A stretch of 64,000 nt of DNA from JASLEW01 sp035544875 (GCA_035544875.1 DASZZP010000083.1:124001-188000); one strand, 5' to 3'. Positions 1 through 8,491 are shown, counted from the first letter of the stretch. Translations and numbers: made by a program. Notes: generated from the sequence alone by a model not told the origin.

Positions 1-1
1 C

Positions 2-652
2 CCCGATTCGGCCTGGAGCCTCAAGGTGCGCAAGATGCCCTGGTATCCCGGCGAGACGATCTCGGTGGCGATCGGGCAGGGGCCGGTGCTGCTGACCCCG
101 CTGCAGTCGGCGGTGATGACCGCCGTGGTCGCCAACGGCGGCTACCGGGTGGCGCCGCACCTGGTCAAGAACCTCCCGGCTCCCGCGCCGGTCAGGACCG
201 GGCTCGACCCCCGCGTCCTGCGCATCGTGCGCGAGGGGCTGTGGTCGGTGGTCAACAGTCCGAGCGGCACCGCCTACGCCACCGCCCACCTGGCGGGCGC
301 CGAAATCGCCGGCAAGACCGGCAGCGTGCAGGTCATCGCGCAGAAAACCCGCATCAAGGCCGAGACGCTGCCCTTCAAGATGCGCGATCATGGCTGGTTC
401 ACCTCCTTCGCGCCGGCGCACGATCCGCGCCTCGTGGTCACCGTCTTCGTCGAGCACGGCGGCTCCTCGCACGCCGCGGCGCCGATCGCCAAGGCGCTGT
501 ACGAGAAGTACTTCGGTGCCGAGCTGCCGCGGCCGGCTACGTCCCGCCTGGCGGCGGCGCGGTTGTCCGCCGTCGCCGCCGCCGTCGCCGCCGCAGGGGC
601 CCCGGCGCCCGCGTTGCCCGCAGCCGGTCCGGAGCCGGTGCATGATCGCTGA
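2..652 (+). CDS. mrdA: Penicillin-binding protein 2, C-terminal part (truncated by window edge)
   Basis: D,D-transpeptidase that crosslinks peptidoglycan during cell elongation, acting in the periplasm with RodA. Only the C-terminal half of the transpeptidase domain is present, and the frame is open to the first bases. Visible family features are YPGETISVAIGQG near the start and the active-site KTG triad at about bases 314-322 (AGKTGSVQVI). The SXXK and SXN motifs lie outside the window. The last ~35 residues are Ala/Pro-rich and poorly conserved. The stop overlaps the rodA start by 11 bp, so the two genes are translationally linked as in the usual mrdA-rodA pair. Confidence 0.93.
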   Translation, partial: PDSAWSLKVRKMPWYPGETISVAIGQGPVLLTPLQSAVMTAVVANGGYRVAPHLVKNLPAPAPVRTGLDPRVLRIVREGLWSVVNSPSGTAYATAHLAGAEIAGKTGSVQVIAQKTRIKAETLPFKMRDHGWFTSFAPAHDPRLVVTVFVEHGGSSHAAAPIAKALYEKYFGAELPRPATSRLAAARLSAVAAAVAAAGAPAPALPAAGPEPVHDR

Positions 653-1748
653 GGATCGGCCGCAGCTGCGCCAGCTCTCGTCGATCGACGGGGGGTTGGT
701 GCTGGCGATGCTGCTGCTGTCGGCGATCGGTCTCGCCACCGTGCACAGCGCGAGCTCCGAGATGGCGGTCGACTACCTGCCGCGCCAGGCGCTCTGGTTC
801 GGCATCGGGATCGGCGCGCTGCTGGTCGCGCTCTCGGTCGACTACCACGTGGTGCTCGACTTCTCCCTGCCGCTCTACCTCGCCAGCCTGGGGCTGCTGC
901 TGTTGGTGCTGCTGGCCGGCGTCGCCCACGGCGGCGCCGCCCACTGGTTCCGCGTCTGGGGGTGGCAGTTCCAGCCCTCGGAGTTTGCCAAGCTGGCGAC
1001 CATCCTCTTCCTGGCGCGCTACCTGGCGAGCCTCGATCGGCGGGTGCTCGAGCTGCCGCAGGTGCTGGCCGCGGCGGCGATCGTCGGCGTCCCGATGGTG
1101 CTGGTGCTGGTCGAGCCCGACCTCGGCGGCGCGATGATGTTCATGCCGATGCTCGTCGGGATGGTCCTGGTGGCCGGGGTGCGGGCGCGGCTGCTGATCG
1201 CCGCGCTGCTGCTGGGAGCGGTCCTGGGAGCGGGGATGTGGTCGTTCGGCATGAAGGGCTATCAGCGCCAGCGGGTGCTCACCTTCCTGTCGCCGGAGAG
1301 CGACCCGCTGGGCGCCGGCTACCAGGTGCGGCAGAGCAAGATCGCGGTCGGCTCGGGCGAGATGCTGGGCAAGGGCTACATGCAGGGCACGCAGAGCCAG
1401 CTGCGCTTCCTGCCGGCGCGCCACACCGACTTCATCATGGCGGTGCTGGCCGAGGAATGGGGCTATCTCGGCGTGCTCGCGGTGCTCGGCCTCTATGGGC
1501 TTTACGTGGCGAGCGCGGCACGCATTGCCATGCGCGCCCGCGACCGCGCCGGCATCCTGGTGGTGACCGGGCTGCTGTCGGTGCTCTGTTTCCACGTGCT
1601 CTACAACTCGTCGATGGTCGTCGGCCTGGTGCCGATCACCGGCATCCCGCTGCCCTTCCTCTCCTACGGCGGCTCCTTTACCATGGTCAACTTCACCGCC
1701 ACCGGCATCATGCTGGGCGTCGACCTTCGCCGTTACGTAAACCGTTGA
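642..1748 (+). CDS. rodA: Peptidoglycan glycosyltransferase RodA (SEDS family)
   Basis: Polytopic inner-membrane SEDS glycosyltransferase that polymerises lipid II during elongation with PBP2. The protein is 368 aa, the usual length. About ten hydrophobic segments are visible, with the SEDS signatures WGWQFQPSEFAKLA, VEPDLGGAMMF and, near the C-terminus, GIPLPFLSYGGSF. The ATG at 642 has GGAG seven bases upstream and lies inside the end of mrdA. The frame is open further upstream, but that part is out-of-frame read-through of mrdA and was dropped. rng follows after 16 bp, so the three genes are probably one operon. Confidence 0.95.
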   Translation: MIAEDRPQLRQLSSIDGGLVLAMLLLSAIGLATVHSASSEMAVDYLPRQALWFGIGIGALLVALSVDYHVVLDFSLPLYLASLGLLLLVLLAGVAHGGAAHWFRVWGWQFQPSEFAKLATILFLARYLASLDRRVLELPQVLAAAAIVGVPMVLVLVEPDLGGAMMFMPMLVGMVLVAGVRARLLIAALLLGAVLGAGMWSFGMKGYQRQRVLTFLSPESDPLGAGYQVRQSKIAVGSGEMLGKGYMQGTQSQLRFLPARHTDFIMAVLAEEWGYLGVLAVLGLYGLYVASAARIAMRARDRAGILVVTGLLSVLCFHVLYNSSMVVGLVPITGIPLPFLSYGGSFTMVNFTATGIMLGVDLRRYVNR

Positions 1749-1764
1749 GGCGCCGGCCACCGCT

Positions 1765-3267
1765 ATGACTCAGAAGATGCTCATCGAGAGCGATCCGCAC
1801 CAGACCCGCATCGCGGTGCTGGAGGACGACCGGCTCACCGAGATCTTCGTCGAGCGGCGCCGCCACCGCGGCCTGGTCGGCAACGTCTACAAGGGCCGGG
1901 TGACGAGGGTGCTGCCGGGCATGCAGGCGGCATTTGTCGACGTCGGTCTGGAGCGCGACGCCTTTCTCTACGTCAGCGACGTGGCGGCCGACGTCGAGGC
2001 GATGGAGGAGCTCGAGCTGGGCGAGACCGGCCCCGAGGAGGTGCCGGCCCAGGGCGGCGGACCTTCGCCCTCGATCGACGACCTGCTCAAGCCGGGGCAG
2101 GAGATCATCGTGCAGGTGGTGAAGGACCCGCTGCCCAACAAGGGGGCGCGCATCAGCACCCACGTCACGCTGCCCGGCCGCTACCTGGTGCTGCTGCCGA
2201 CGGTGCGCCACTTCGGCGTCTCGCGGCGCATCGATGACGACGCGGAGCGCGAGCGCCTGCTGGGGCTGCTCGGCCAGCTGCCGTCAGGCGGCGGCGGGCT
2301 GATCGTGCGCACGGTCGGCGAGAGGCGCGGCAGCGAGGAGTTCGAGAGCGACCTGGCCTACCTGACGCGGCTCTGGGAGAAGGTGCGGCAGCGCGCCGGC
2401 AAGGTGTCGGCGCCGGCGCTGCTCCACCAGGACCTCGACCTGGCGCTGCGGGTGGTGCGCGACCTGCTGCGCCAGGACTTCAGCGTGCTCTGGGTCGACG
2501 GCGAGGACACCTACGAGCGCATCGTCGAGTTCCTCGACCAGGTGCAGCCCGCGCTGGTGGCCAAGGTCAAGCTCTTCCGCCAGGAGGCGACGCTGTTCGA
2601 GCAGTTCGGCATCGAGGACCAGATCGAGGCGGCGCTCAGGAGCAAGGTGTGGCTCAAGTCGGGCGGCTACATCGTCATCAATCCGACCGAAGCGCTGGTG
2701 GCGATCGACGTCAACACCGGCCGCTTCGTCGGCCAGCGCAACCTCGAGGACACGGTGCTGCAGACCAACCTCGAGGCGGTGCAGGAGATCGTGCGCCAGA
2801 TCCGGCTGCGCGACCTGGGCGGCATCATCGTCATCGACCTGATCGACATGATCGAGCAGGCGCACCGCGAGCAGGTCTTCTCGTGCCTGGAAAACGAGAT
2901 CAAGAAGGACCGCGCCAAGACCAAGCTGCTCAACATCTCCGAGTTCGGGCTGGTCGAGATCACGCGCAAGCGCAGCCGCGCCAACCTCGAGCGTCTGCTC
3001 ACCCAGACTTGCCCCTACTGCGCCGGCCGCGGGCGCATCAAGTCGCTCGCCACCATCTGCCTCAACCTGCGCAAGGAGCTGCTGCGCCACCGCGGCCGGA
3101 TGGAGCAGGGCGAGCTGCTGTTGCGCGTCCACCCTGAGATCGCCCGCGCCTTGCAGCAGGAGGAACGGGCGATCCTCGACGAGCTGGAGCGCACGCTGGA
3201 GGTCAAGATCCTGCTCCAGAGCGACCCCGAGCTCCACCACGAGCGCTTCGACGTGGTGGAGGTCTAG
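1765..3267 (+). CDS. rng: Ribonuclease G (RNase E/G family)
   Basis: Endoribonuclease for 5'-end-dependent RNA processing, including rRNA maturation. The 500 aa fit RNase G, since the long C-terminal scaffold of RNase E is absent. The N-terminal S1 region (GNVYKGRVTRVLPGMQAAFVDVG) contains an acidic insert around residues 75-110. Catalytic metal ligands are Asp315 in AIDVNTG and Asp358 in VIDLIDM. The Zn-link cysteines are Cys416 and Cys419 in CPYCAGRG. The gene follows rodA closely in the same direction, an arrangement common in morphogene clusters. The start lacks a strong Shine-Dalgarno but matches the family N-terminus. Confidence 0.94.
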   Translation: MTQKMLIESDPHQTRIAVLEDDRLTEIFVERRRHRGLVGNVYKGRVTRVLPGMQAAFVDVGLERDAFLYVSDVAADVEAMEELELGETGPEEVPAQGGGPSPSIDDLLKPGQEIIVQVVKDPLPNKGARISTHVTLPGRYLVLLPTVRHFGVSRRIDDDAERERLLGLLGQLPSGGGGLIVRTVGERRGSEEFESDLAYLTRLWEKVRQRAGKVSAPALLHQDLDLALRVVRDLLRQDFSVLWVDGEDTYERIVEFLDQVQPALVAKVKLFRQEATLFEQFGIEDQIEAALRSKVWLKSGGYIVINPTEALVAIDVNTGRFVGQRNLEDTVLQTNLEAVQEIVRQIRLRDLGGIIVIDLIDMIEQAHREQVFSCLENEIKKDRAKTKLLNISEFGLVEITRKRSRANLERLLTQTCPYCAGRGRIKSLATICLNLRKELLRHRGRMEQGELLLRVHPEIARALQQEERAILDELERTLEVKILLQSDPELHHERFDVVEV

Positions 3268-3288
3268 CGCGTCCGTGGTGCCCGCATC

Positions 3289-5664
3289 GTGAGCGGCAGC
3301 CCCTTCCCACCGCCGGCGACCGAGGTCTTCTCCTTGCCCGGGTTCAGCGGCGAGCTGACCGCCGCGCTGCGGCCGGTCGAGCTCGGCTGCGCGGTGGAGC
3401 GGATGATCGATCCGGGGGCGGCGCTCAAGACCCTGCACTGGGGCCGCAACTACCTCTACCTGACGCGCATCGCGACGCTGGCCGGACCGCTCGAGGTGGT
3501 GGTCAAGCAGTTTCGCCACCGCGGGCTGCGCGAGCGGCTGCGGCGCCGGCTGCGCGGCAGCAAGGCGGCCAGCAGCTGGCGCGTCGCGCAAGCGCTGCTG
3601 GCGGCCGGCATCCCGACGCCCGAGCCGGTGATGCTGCTCGAGTCGGCCGAGGAGGCCGGTCCCGCCTTCTATGTCTGCCGCTATTTGGGCGACGTGCTCG
3701 AGGCGCGCTATCTGCTGCGGGCGGCCAATGCCGGGCGCGCCGCCGAGCTCTTCCCCGAGATCGACCTCGAGCGCTTCTTGCGCGGGCTGGGCTGCCAGGT
3801 CCGGCGGCTGCATGACGCCGGGTTCTGGCACCGCGACCTGTCGATGGGCAACCTGCTGCTGTCGCGCCGCGGATGTTTGGCGGGGCCGGCGGGGCCGGAG
3901 CAGCCCTACACGACCTATCTCGTCGACCTCAACCGCGCCCGCGTGGGGCGCCGCCTGACCCTCTCCGAGCGGGCGCGCGACCTGTCGCGGCTGGCCATCC
4001 TGGAGCCCGAGCACCAGGCGCTCTTCCTCGGCAGCTACTGGGCGGGCGACGGGACCGGAGCTACCGCCGCGCCGGGCGCAGAGCCACGCTTTGCCAGAGG
4101 ATTCTATCTCGCCTACCACCACGCCTTTCTATGGAAGAACCGCTGGAAGGAGCGGCTGCGCGGCGGCCGCCGGCGCAGCGGATCGAGCCTCACGCGGGCG
4201 CCCCATGCGCACATCCCGGCGGCGCCGCCCGATGCCGCGATGCGCGACAAGATCGTCTGGGACCGCCTCTCGGATCAACCGCACCAGCACGCCGGGCGGC
4301 TCGACAAGCTGCGCGTCCGCCTCGCCGACGCGCGGGTCCACGCCGCGGTGGCCGGCACGGTCGCCCGCGCGCTGCCGCGGATCTGCCGGCGCTACCGCGA
4401 GCTGCGCCGCGAGCTCCACGCCGTGCCGGTCGACTGGGGCGGGGCAGGCGTCTGCCTCCGCCCCTGGCCGGAGGCCCCGGAAGCGCTGCTCGCCCTGGTC
4501 GAGGAGCTGGGGGCGCGCCACCTGCTGATCCGGCTCCATCCCTGGCAGGAGGAGCATGGAGCGGAAGAAGAGCTGGCGCGCGAGCTCCACCGCCGCGGCT
4601 ACGAGCTCAGCTTCGCCTTGCCGCAGAGCCGGGAGCTGGTGCGCGACCCGGCGCGCTGGCGGGCGTCGCTCGAGGCGATCGGCGAGCGCTTCGCCCGCTT
4701 CGGTCCGCGGTTCCAAGTGGGGCAGGCGATCAACCGCAGCAAATGGGGGGTCTGGCATCTGCGCGAGTACGTGGAGCTGGCGCGCGCCGCCGAGGAGGTG
4801 CTGCGCCGCCAGCCCGGGGTCGAGCTGCTGGGGCCGGCGGTGATCGACTTCGAGTTCCACGTCACCGCCGCGGTGCTCAACCTGCGGCGCGCCGGGTTCT
4901 CCTTCGATGCGGTCTCGGCGCTGCTCTACGTCGACCGGCGGGGCGCCCCTGAAAACCGCCAGGCCGGGCTCGACACCGTCGACAAGGTCCTGCTGCTCAA
5001 GGCCATCGCCGAGACCGGCCGCAACAGCAACGGCGGCGGCCGCTGCTGGATCACCGAGGTCAACTGGCCGCTCCGGGAGGGTCCCCATTCGCCAGCCGGG
5101 CGCGCCGTGGCGGTGGACGAGCAGCGCCAGGCCGACTATCTGGCGCGCTACTACCTGCTGACGCTGGGGACCGGGCTGGTGGAGCGCGTCTTCTGGTGGC
5201 AGCTCGCGGCGCGCGGCTACGGCCTCGTCGACCCCGCCGACCCCGCCGCGCCACGCCAGCGGCCGAGCTTCCTCGCCCTGCGCACGCTGCTCGCCCAGCT
5301 CGCCGGCACGCGCCTCGAGCAGGTGCTGGGGGGCCGCGCCGGCGCTCCCGGCGGCGCGCCAGCCGCGGGCGCCCCATTCGGCACGCGCCACGCGGACGCC
5401 AGCGTCGGAGCGGGCCCGGGGCGGCTCTTCCGCTTCCGGCCGCGCCTCCCCGGCCCGCGCCCGGCCGACAGCCCGGTCTCCGAGCCGGTCTCCGAGATCA
5501 TCGTCGGCTGGAGCCCGGTCCCCAGCCGCGCCACCCTTCCCCGGCCGCCGGTGGCGATCTACGGGCGTGACGGCGAGCGGCTCGAGCTTCCTGGCGGCGG
5601 CGCCCAAGCCGGCCGCGAGGTCGAGCTCACTCCCTCACCGCGCTACTTCCACCTCGCCCCGTAG
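3289..5664 (+). CDS. LPS-kinase-like domain fused to a glycoside-hydrolase-like domain
   Basis: Two-domain protein of 791 aa. Residues ~45-260 look like the Kdo/WaaP lipopolysaccharide kinase branch of the protein-kinase fold: candidate ATP-binding Lys73 in VVVKQF, the catalytic loop H181-R182-D183 with Asn188 (HRDLSMGN), and a metal-binding Asp213 in DLNRAR. After a basic linker, residues ~370-650 resemble a TIM-barrel glycosidase, with acidic motifs in AVIDFEFH and ITEVNWPL that could supply catalytic carboxylates. The last ~130 residues are Pro/Gly/Ala-rich with a possible small beta domain. There is no signal peptide. It starts at GTG 22 bp after rng. Action on an envelope glycan is inference; the substrate is unknown. 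Confidence 0.65.
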   Translation: MSGSPFPPPATEVFSLPGFSGELTAALRPVELGCAVERMIDPGAALKTLHWGRNYLYLTRIATLAGPLEVVVKQFRHRGLRERLRRRLRGSKAASSWRVAQALLAAGIPTPEPVMLLESAEEAGPAFYVCRYLGDVLEARYLLRAANAGRAAELFPEIDLERFLRGLGCQVRRLHDAGFWHRDLSMGNLLLSRRGCLAGPAGPEQPYTTYLVDLNRARVGRRLTLSERARDLSRLAILEPEHQALFLGSYWAGDGTGATAAPGAEPRFARGFYLAYHHAFLWKNRWKERLRGGRRRSGSSLTRAPHAHIPAAPPDAAMRDKIVWDRLSDQPHQHAGRLDKLRVRLADARVHAAVAGTVARALPRICRRYRELRRELHAVPVDWGGAGVCLRPWPEAPEALLALVEELGARHLLIRLHPWQEEHGAEEELARELHRRGYELSFALPQSRELVRDPARWRASLEAIGERFARFGPRFQVGQAINRSKWGVWHLREYVELARAAEEVLRRQPGVELLGPAVIDFEFHVTAAVLNLRRAGFSFDAVSALLYVDRRGAPENRQAGLDTVDKVLLLKAIAETGRNSNGGGRCWITEVNWPLREGPHSPAGRAVAVDEQRQADYLARYYLLTLGTGLVERVFWWQLAARGYGLVDPADPAAPRQRPSFLALRTLLAQLAGTRLEQVLGGRAGAPGGAPAAGAPFGTRHADASVGAGPGRLFRFRPRLPGPRPADSPVSEPVSEIIVGWSPVPSRATLPRPPVAIYGRDGERLELPGGGAQAGREVELTPSPRYFHLAP

Positions 5665-5766
5665 CTCCTGTTGCAGCAAGAGGCAAGTGCTGTTGGCCCG
5701 GAGCGGCCCGAGGACTGCGAGCGGCATGCGCGGCTGGGCGCAGGCGCGGATGTACGCCGGGCGGCT
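5665..5766. other. Left flank of dispersed repeat copy 1
   Basis: No convincing gene. The stretch around 5690-5730 (GGCCCGGAG...GCCCGAGGACTGCG) resembles, in inverted orientation, the sequence next to the third repeat copy near 15300-15345. The repeat family may therefore extend further left here than the well-conserved core. Confidence 0.4.
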
Positions 5767-6000
5767 TGATCGGCCGACTTCGCGTTGCGGTCCGTCGCCG
5801 GGCTCCCTCGGCGGGCGGGGGCCTGTTGCCGCGTCGCTGCGCGATGCACGCATCATCCCTGCTTGATGCGATGACGGCCGGCGGTGCCACGCGCGGGGTC
5901 CGGTCTGGCGAGCTATCGCGGGCGCGGCACCCGCCCGGCGAGGGACCCGGCGAGGGCCGCGCCACGGTGGGATTCTCGATCGGCCATCTCACGTCGTGGC
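5767..6000 (+). repeat. Dispersed palindromic repeat, copy 1
   Basis: A 234-bp noncoding element about 90% identical by eye to 11255-11487 in the same orientation, with one small indel. It contains nested inverted repeats. The outer arms share GCGG(n)CC(n)TCGCCGGG and GGCGGGCGGG with the reverse complement of bases ~5928-5962. The innermost hairpin is CGCATCA/TGATGCG around TCCCTGCT. It sits between the kinase-like gene and the accessory small-gene region. Nothing else supportable was seen between 6001 and 6117. Confidence 0.85.
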
Positions 6001-6117
6001 AGACCGCTGGGTAGTGGGGCATTAGATTAGAGGATAGCTCCCCCCGCCGCGCCAGGGGAACGCAGCTTGCCGTCCGGCGGGCGGTTGGCTATTCGCTGGT
6101 TGCGCGGGGACGAGCGG

Positions 6118-6558
6118 TCACGTGCCGCCATTGCCGCTGCTGCTGTCGCCGTCACCGCCGCGGGTGCCGAAGTAGTAGCCGATGACCGAGCCTCCGAAGC
6201 CGACGACCGGCGCCAGAATCGTTTTCGCCCAGTCGAAAGTGGTCGTGAGAAGAGTCGAGTCGGTGGCCGACAATGTCTTGACCCGCCACCAGACGAAGAC
6301 CAGCAGCAGGAAGGGCACCAGCATCACCGCGGCGATAAGGCAGAACACGAACCAGGTAAATGGGGTCGCAATCTTCGCCCACTCCCCGGAGTGGGCGCCG
6401 ATGTCGCGACCGGAGATCTGGGCGGGAGCAATCGTGCCGCCGCCGCGCGTCAAGTCGACGATATTGGCCTGGCCGGAACTGCGCGTCAGGTCGACGACTT
6501 TGTCCTGCCCGGCGGAGGGCTGGCCGGCGGCGTCCGGCGGGGTGGCCTGGGTGGACAT
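6118..6558 (-). CDS. Small membrane protein with repeated VDLTR motif, function unknown
   Basis: 146 aa, not recognised. The N-terminal ~60 residues are soluble and polar, with two near-copies of (V/I)VDLTR about 11 residues apart (DKVVDLTR and NIVDLTR). A strong membrane segment follows at ~67-90 (FTWFVFCLIAAVMLVPFLL), then a second weaker hydrophobic stretch at ~112-128 (ILAPVVGFGGSVIGYYFG). The tail is Gly/Ser/Asp-rich. It lies 17 bp downstream of the ribbon-helix-helix-like gene on the same strand, probably one transcript. The repeated short motif could be a docking site; this is speculation. Confidence 0.6.
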   Translation of the reverse strand: MSTQATPPDAAGQPSAGQDKVVDLTRSSGQANIVDLTRGGGTIAPAQISGRDIGAHSGEWAKIATPFTWFVFCLIAAVMLVPFLLLVFVWWRVKTLSATDSTLLTTTFDWAKTILAPVVGFGGSVIGYYFGTRGGDGDSSSGNGGT

Positions 6559-6575
6559 CGCCGGCCACCTGCTTG

Positions 6576-6773
6576 CTACTTGACGCGCACCGTCAGCTTG
6601 TCGCCGTCCGGGTTGGTCAGCTCGACGCTTTGCGCCACTGCCGCGTGCTTGAACAGCTCGAGCGCGCGGCGCAACGCCTCGTCCTTGCTGATGTTGAGAT
6701 TTGCGGCCAGTTGCGAGAGCTCCTCGTTGAGCTCTGGTCCGAGGGTGACGTTATAGCTGGTGTCGGTGGCCAT
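6576..6773 (-). CDS. Ribbon-helix-helix-like small protein
   Basis: 65 aa. The pattern of a short N-terminal strand (SYNVTLGPELNEELSQLA) followed by helices with NISKDEALRRALELFKHA is typical of small RHH/CopG-like proteins. The C-terminal strand-like tail (LTNPDGDKLTVRVK) is atypical. It is the first gene of a likely two-gene minus-strand operon with the membrane protein. It may be a DNA-binding repressor or an antitoxin-like regulator; no toxin partner is recognisable. Confidence 0.6.
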   Translation of the reverse strand: MATDTSYNVTLGPELNEELSQLAANLNISKDEALRRALELFKHAAVAQSVELTNPDGDKLTVRVK

Positions 6774-6891
6774 GGCTTGACCTCTGCAACCGCATTCTAA
6801 GGCCCGCTCGGCTGGTGGTCAAACCCTGGGGGGCGTGGGTAGTGGGATAGTTGCTGCGTTGCCGCCCGCACGGGGCTAGGCGTGGACCATT

Positions 6892-7038
6892 ATGGAGCAC
6901 AAGAAAAACATGGAAAACGAAACGACGACAGCCGAGATTCTGTCCGAACTCAAAGCGCTGAACGAGAAGCTGGAGACGATCGCCGACCTACTTCGCGCCA
7001 TCGCGGGGCATGCCGGCGTTGCCCTCGTCTTTCGCTAG
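6892..7038 (+). CDS. Possible 48-aa coiled-coil microprotein
   Basis: Short open frame in a gap otherwise lacking plus-strand genes. The product has a clean amphipathic helix (ILSELKALNEKLETIADLL) with heptad-like leucines. An internal ATG at 6910 in the same frame is an alternative start, preceded by GGAG at a rather long 12-base spacing. Its 3' end overlaps the convergent minus-strand gene by 51 bp. The helical pattern is seen directly; expression is inference. Confidence 0.35.
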   Translation: MEHKKNMENETTTAEILSELKALNEKLETIADLLRAIAGHAGVALVFR

Positions 7039-7260
7039 CGGCTTCTCGGGAGGGTTGGTGCTGAGCCCGTAGCGGTGAATCATTGCGCCGATCAGGAAAA
7101 GATCGCCCTGGCTAACGATGAGTTGCGCATGTGGGTAGGCCCCGCCCGACACCTGGCCAACCTCCAGACAGAACGTGTTCTCCTTGAGCTGACGCAGCGA
7201 GAGGACGACAAGCCCGCCATAACCCTGAGCGACCTCTGAATACAACGGCTTCTCCGTCAT
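6988..7260 (-). CDS. Hypothetical 90-aa protein
   Basis: Not recognised. The ATG at 7260 was chosen over an upstream in-frame start because GGGAGG sits eight bases before it. The body looks like a small beta-rich domain (GLVVLSLRQL, CLEVGQVSGG, AQLIVSQGDLFLIGAMI), with a charged tail. Its leader GGAGGACATACC is almost identical to the leader of the gene starting at 10773, in the same accessory region and on the same strand. It converges on the microprotein frame. Confidence 0.5.
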   Translation of the reverse strand: MTEKPLYSEVAQGYGGLVVLSLRQLKENTFCLEVGQVSGGAYPHAQLIVSQGDLFLIGAMIHRYGLSTNPPEKPLAKDEGNAGMPRDGAK

Positions 7261-7320
7261 CGGTATGTCCTCCCCAACGGGCAGCATTTACGAGATAGAC
7301 CGCTGTGTCAACGGGCCGGC

Positions 7321-8281
7321 CTACGCGGCGACCGCCGCCGCCATCAGGTCAGCCATGGACCAGGGCTTGCGGGTCAGGTCGGCCTTCATGGCGGGCGTCA
7401 TGCGGATGGCGCGGTGGATCTTGACCAGGTTGTAGTAGGCGAAGAACAGGGCGAAGGCCGCCCGCAGGTTGGCCCGCTTGCGGCTGAAGCCGTTGCTCAG
7501 CCGGGTCATGCGCCGAAGGTGGCCGCGCAGCGTCCAGTTGGCACGCTCGACGTGGGACGTGCAGATCTTGGACTCGTCCGGGTCGCCGGCAACGGTGATC
7601 TTCTCGACGCCTATGAGGCGCGGCGGAGCGTACCGCCGTGCCTCTTCACCTCCCTCGCTTCCAAACTCCTTGATGAGCTGCGCGTAGTCCACTCGGGCGC
7701 CGAAGTTGTACTCGACCGCATCCGGGTAGGTGTTGAGTCCATCCGTCGAGAGCTGAAAGCGGCCGGCCCCCGTGGCGCGGCTCAGCTTCTCGGCAAAGTC
7801 ATTGGGTGTCCCAGCTGTTCCGCCGGCCGAGGTGCCACGCGAGCACCAGCTTGGAGTGCCTCTCCAGGCCGATGAAGCAATAGGCGTCCCCGGCGTCCGG
7901 GTCGTTGATCTTCTTGCGCTCCTTCGTACCTTCCTTGCAGCGGACATATCCCCAAATCTCATCGGCCTGTACGTCCTGGACGGCGACTCCCTTGACCAGC
8001 TCGGAGAGCAGCCGTTCACAGCCGCCGCCGACCTCAACCAGCAGCCGGAGGATGGTCCGCTTCTCCGTCCCGGTGATCCGTTCAATGCTGCGGACCGAGC
8101 ACCCCTCGCAGAGCAGTTGCAGGACCAGGAGCGCCCGGTCGGCCGGGATGCGCCTCAGCTGGCGGGGCGTGTCAGGGCTCGCGGAGAAGGTCTTGCGGCA
8201 GGTGAGGCAGCGGAATCGCTGGCTCCCGTTGCGGTTCCGGCCGAACTTCTTGGCCTTGGCTTGGCAGGCGTGGCAGGTCAT
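7321..8281 (-). pseudogene. IS1-family-like DDE transposase, frameshifted
   Basis: The N-terminal part begins with an IS1-type zinc ribbon (CHACQAKAKKFGR then RCLTCRKTF), followed by a helix-turn-helix region and the first catalytic part (QADEIWGYVRC). The frame stops soon after AWHLGRR. The other frame continues with TPNDFAEKL, the second Asp in LSTDGLNTYPDAV and the Glu in HVERANWTLRGH, ending PAMKADLTRKPWSM. Skipping one base near 7817-7822 joins them cleanly. The break is inside the DDE domain, not at the InsA/InsB junction where IS1 frameshifts. ATG 8281 has AAGGAGA at eight bases. No terminal inverted repeats were found. Confidence 0.75.
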
Positions 8282-8360
8282 GGCGGCTCTCTCCTTGAGC
8301 CCGCCGCGCCGTGCCATAATCGGGGTGTGGGGTCCGTCTGGCTTCAGCTGGCGGATTCTT

Positions 8361-8394
8361 GACCCCGGCGGGAGTTAGCGCTCTTGCCGGGGTC
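8361..8394. repeat. Perfect 9-bp inverted repeat (hairpin)
   Basis: GACCCCGGC at 8361-8369 pairs with GCCGGGGTC at 8386-8394 around a 16-base loop. It lies between the minus-strand promoter at 8438-8466 and the transposase start, so it would be in the transposase 5' leader. It could limit translation of the transposase or act as an attenuator; there is no T-run on either side. Confidence 0.5.
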
Positions 8395-8437
8395 GCTTGG
8401 TTTCAGGGTGTCTTTTGTCCTCCTCGACTCTGGAGTT

Positions 8438-8466
8438 ATTGTAGGGCAGTTAACCAGGCTTGTCAA
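8438..8466 (-). promoter_or_regulatory. Sigma70-type promoter reading toward the transposase
   Basis: On the minus strand TTGACA (8466-8461) is followed, after exactly 17 bases, by TACAAT (8443-8438): a near-consensus promoter. The predicted transcript starts near 8431 and runs through the hairpin at 8361-8394 into the transposase remnant. It is divergent from the promoter at 8492-8521. Confidence 0.7.
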
Positions 8467-8491
8467 GAGGTAAACCAGGGAATCTTCGTGC

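Noticed and set aside
2284..4122. Long minus-strand open frame opposite rng and the kinase-like gene
   Set aside because: Arg/Gln/Ala-rich artefact of GC-rich third codon positions; the plus strand encodes clear rng motifs.
5766..6014. 82-codon plus-strand frame inside repeat copy 1
   Set aside because: The second copy carries an indel that breaks the frame, and the sequence is dominated by inverted repeats, so it is noncoding.
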